From Escallonia rubra (lineage: Eukaryota > Streptophyta > Magnoliopsida > Escalloniales > Escalloniaceae): DNA of 64,000 nt. The translations under genes and the position numbers were made by a program. The notes under the pieces are model-generated. The model saw only the letters and a list, made by a program, of their open reading frames with translations, had not been told where the DNA came from and did not search any database. The stretch lies in NCBI GenBank assembly GCA_033065855.1, contig JAVXUO010000983.1:62001-126000 (forward strand), read 5' to 3'. Shown piece by piece: positions 61,775-64,000 of the stretch; position 1 is the first letter of the stretch; each line of letters begins with the position of its first letter.

Positions 61775-62560
61775 ATGTCTCTGCAGGTTCGAGTGTGTTC
61801 TTTCTTACTTGTGTTGCTGTTTGTGAGATCGGAATTGCAGAAATACCCTTCATATCCCCGCTTGTTCACAGGTGCTTCTTCTCCCTTTTGTGTCTTTTAA
61901 CTAATTAGTACTAGTTGTTATTCATTGCATTTGAACATACAAATTATGCTCTTAGGATGTTGACATGATCCCAAGGCGTAAATTAGCTGCTGAGTTACGT
62001 CCCTGTGCAGGGTTCAGTGTTTGCAGTTTACATTGACATGTGACCTTCAGTTAGTTAAGCTTTTTTATAAACAGGTTCAAGCTTCTGTAATGGAGAGATT
62101 CTATCGTAGCTCCCTTGTTTCGTGATCATATAAGATACCTGTGTGTGTGTTCCAGGTCGGGTGGGTGGGTGGGGGAGGGAGATGAAACCACCTGTACTGT
62201 TTTACGTGTAACTAAAATTTTCTTTCCAACTTTAGTTAACGGTAAATACATAACCTCTTGTGATTTATGAGAAAAGATTAAAAGTAAGAACTAGATGAAG
62301 TACGTATACATGGTACTGCGGACAAAGTTGTTTTTTGTTGTAAGTCACATTTTCGCTTTTTTTTTAATCCTTTTTCAGCTCAAGAGCCTCTCGAAAAAGC
62401 TAGGCTCTCCAAACCTCTGATTGGAGATGACGGGAGGGTTTATATATGTCTGAAAAGAGATTTGTTTGCTTTTGAAAGCAATGGTTCCATTGCTTGGACA
62501 TTACCTCTCAATTACACTTGCAATGCTGATATAGCTCCAGTTCATGGAGGTTCAAGAAAG
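61775..62560 (+). CDS. GEX3-like (gamete-expressed 3) protein, first two exons; 3' part not found
   Basis: 5' portion of a gene resembling GAMETE EXPRESSED 3, a plasma-membrane protein of egg and pollen in Arabidopsis. Exon 1, 61775-61871, encodes a signal peptide (VCSFLLVLLFVRS). Exon 2, 62379-62560, encodes the conserved LSKPLIGDDGRVYICLKRD and FAFESNGSIAWTLPLNYTC, a PQQ/beta-propeller-like repeat. The exons give 93 codons and end in phase 0 at a GTAAGG donor. The next expected exon (IYLVAENRVL-type sequence) was not found before 64000, so intron 2 exceeds 1.4 kb or the gene is broken. Identification rests on remembered family similarity. Confidence 0.7.
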
Positions 62561-64000
62561 GTAAGGGAGGTGGTTTTGCTCTTTTGCTCAAGCACTAACA
62601 TCTTTATGAAGGTGGCTATTTGTGTACGACTTCTTCAGTTTCTGGGATTTTACTGTCTTCTATTAAATACATGCAGGGGGTTGGGGTGGGGGGTGGCATA
62701 CAAACTGTACGCATTTTCTGCCATGTTTGTAGCTTTTCTTATTTTCATATGATTTGGGGAGGTCCTTAAGACTTGGTTACTTTCCAATTTCTACTCTTTG
62801 CTATCGTACCAATTTGCACCAATTGTCTTATCTCTGGTTCATAGTAAGTGGTATATCGAAGATGTGATAAGACTTGCCGACGTCGTTTAAGACATATAGT
62901 TTGTGATTGGGATTCTAATAATAATGGTGGAGCTCTTCTATAAACTGTATGCATTTTCTGCCATGTTTAGCTTTTCTAATATTCATACGATTTGGGGAGG
63001 TCCTTAAGACTTGGATATTTTCAAATTTTATAGGTCTTTGCTATCGTACCAACTTGCACCAAATCTCTTATCTCTAGTTCATAGTAAGTGGTATAACGAA
63101 TATGTGATAACACTTACCAACATTGTTTAAGTTATATGGTTTGTGAGTGGAGTTGTAATTATAATGGTGGAGCTCTTCTTCTGTCATCCCAAACTCAGTG
63201 GATAGAGTACCTAATGCTTTGAAATATCAGCAAGATGCCAGAGGGCAGAGGCAGGGCTTCAAAGCTGAACTGGCAATTAGCTTAGTTGATATCTGTAACG
63301 GAGAAAATTCATTGGTTGGAGAAACTTACGTAGGGTTTCTCCAAATTTTTAATGAGGGCGAGAATTGACTACATGGCCCTATTCAATTTTTTGTTTATTC
63401 TCAAATTGATCTATTATTGAGGAAGCTTAGTGTGGACTGTGGAGTAAAGCACTGTCAAAGAGAGGAGCAACTTGCTTTTAATTGTTTCCTTTGAAGAGAT
63501 GACATGATCAATATGGACATGTTAGAATTTAACTGTGATATGGTAACCTGAACAAGTGTCAAAATTGTAGGGCCAAATTGAATAGGCCATAGGGTGCATG
63601 TGTGTGTGTCGGTGTCGGAGCCAATGCTGAGTACTTCTGTATAAGTTGAGAACATCAAGGTCATTTGCGAAGCGCGTATCTTAAAGGCACCTCTGTCTCT
63701 TGACTGTGAATCTTGATCGTGGTAACCTATTTGGAGAAAGGAAGCATGCATGAGTTAGATTGCATAAGAATTCCTAATACTGAATCACTCTGTCTCAGTT
63801 TACCATCCAAAAGTTGGATTAGAACAACTGGCCATGATTGAAGCCCTATAGAAGTTTATAAGCATAACATAGTCAAGCTTAACACGTTGATCGGATATGT
63901 TTGTTAAAGTCAGTGCCATTAACGATCTATATAATACAAAATAGCGCTCTCTCTGCGTTACTGCATATTCCAGCTTTCAATCTATTCGTCTACTCGAGTG
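62561..64000 (+). other. Presumed intron 2 of the GEX3-like gene
   Basis: No exon of the GEX3 family recognised. It contains a tandem duplication of about 240 bp at 62701-63180. Short frames here are not supported. Confidence 0.45.
62701..63180 (+). repeat. Tandem duplication, two ~240-bp copies
   Basis: Copy 1 (62701-62940) and copy 2 (62941-63180) both begin AAACTGTA(C/T)GCATTTTCTG. They share GATTTGGGGAGGTCCTTAAG, TCTTTGCTATCGTACCAA and TTCATAGTAAGTGGTATA, and end AATGGTGGAGCTCTTCT. Differences are scattered substitutions and small indels, so the duplication is not very recent. Confidence 0.88.

Overview
The window is nuclear DNA of a flowering plant, most likely a eudicot. The evidence is GT-AG introns in AT-rich intergenic DNA, plant-specific families (a proline-rich receptor kinase, a GEX3-like protein, plant GH81 glucanases), and many plant-type transposable elements (hAT, Mutator-like, copia, LINE, TRIM). 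The sequence does not let me name the species. No CRISPR array, operon, phage or other prokaryotic system is present. I found no convincing undescribed biological system; the most unusual points are in the findings.

Layout. 1-2121: AT-rich DNA ending in a small Mutator-like element. 2122-6768 and 15939-20328: two copies of a tandem segmental duplication, each carrying an intronless GH81 endo-beta-1,3-glucanase gene. Copy A looks intact. Copy B is about 96% identical in protein but has two 1-base insertions that uncouple its original start codon from the rest of the gene. Between the copies lie a 1.25-kb Mutator-like element with long inverted ends, a 0.75-kb non-autonomous hAT element and a 3' fragment of a copia retrotransposon. 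21-28.5 kb is a nested transposon block: a decayed LINE on the minus strand split by a 3.8-kb hAT element with a nearly intact transposase, followed by a miniature LTR element (TRIM) and a solo LTR.

30.7-36.4 kb: an eight-exon PERK-type receptor-like kinase. 37.5-45.2 kb: a nine-exon TMEM33/Pom33-family membrane protein, with a hAT-like element in intron 6. 46.0-47.5 kb: another hAT-like element. 49.4-58.2 kb: an eleven-exon isoprenylcysteine methylesterase (ICME family), with a short antisense 16S-type rRNA fragment in intron 7. 61.3-61.5 kb: a small two-helix membrane protein on the minus strand, head-to-head with the 5' end of a GEX3-like gene (from 61775) whose later exons are not found before the window ends.

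The host genes do not form one pathway. Likely roles are beta-glucan hydrolysis (GH81), cell-wall or surface sensing (PERK), ER or nuclear-envelope membrane organisation (TMEM33), prenylcysteine methyl-ester turnover (ICME) and a gamete-expressed membrane protein (GEX3). From memory, Arabidopsis keeps several of these families next to one another, so the gene order probably reflects an old angiosperm block. All exon boundaries were set by hand from GT-AG sites, reading frame and family conservation, without transcript data.
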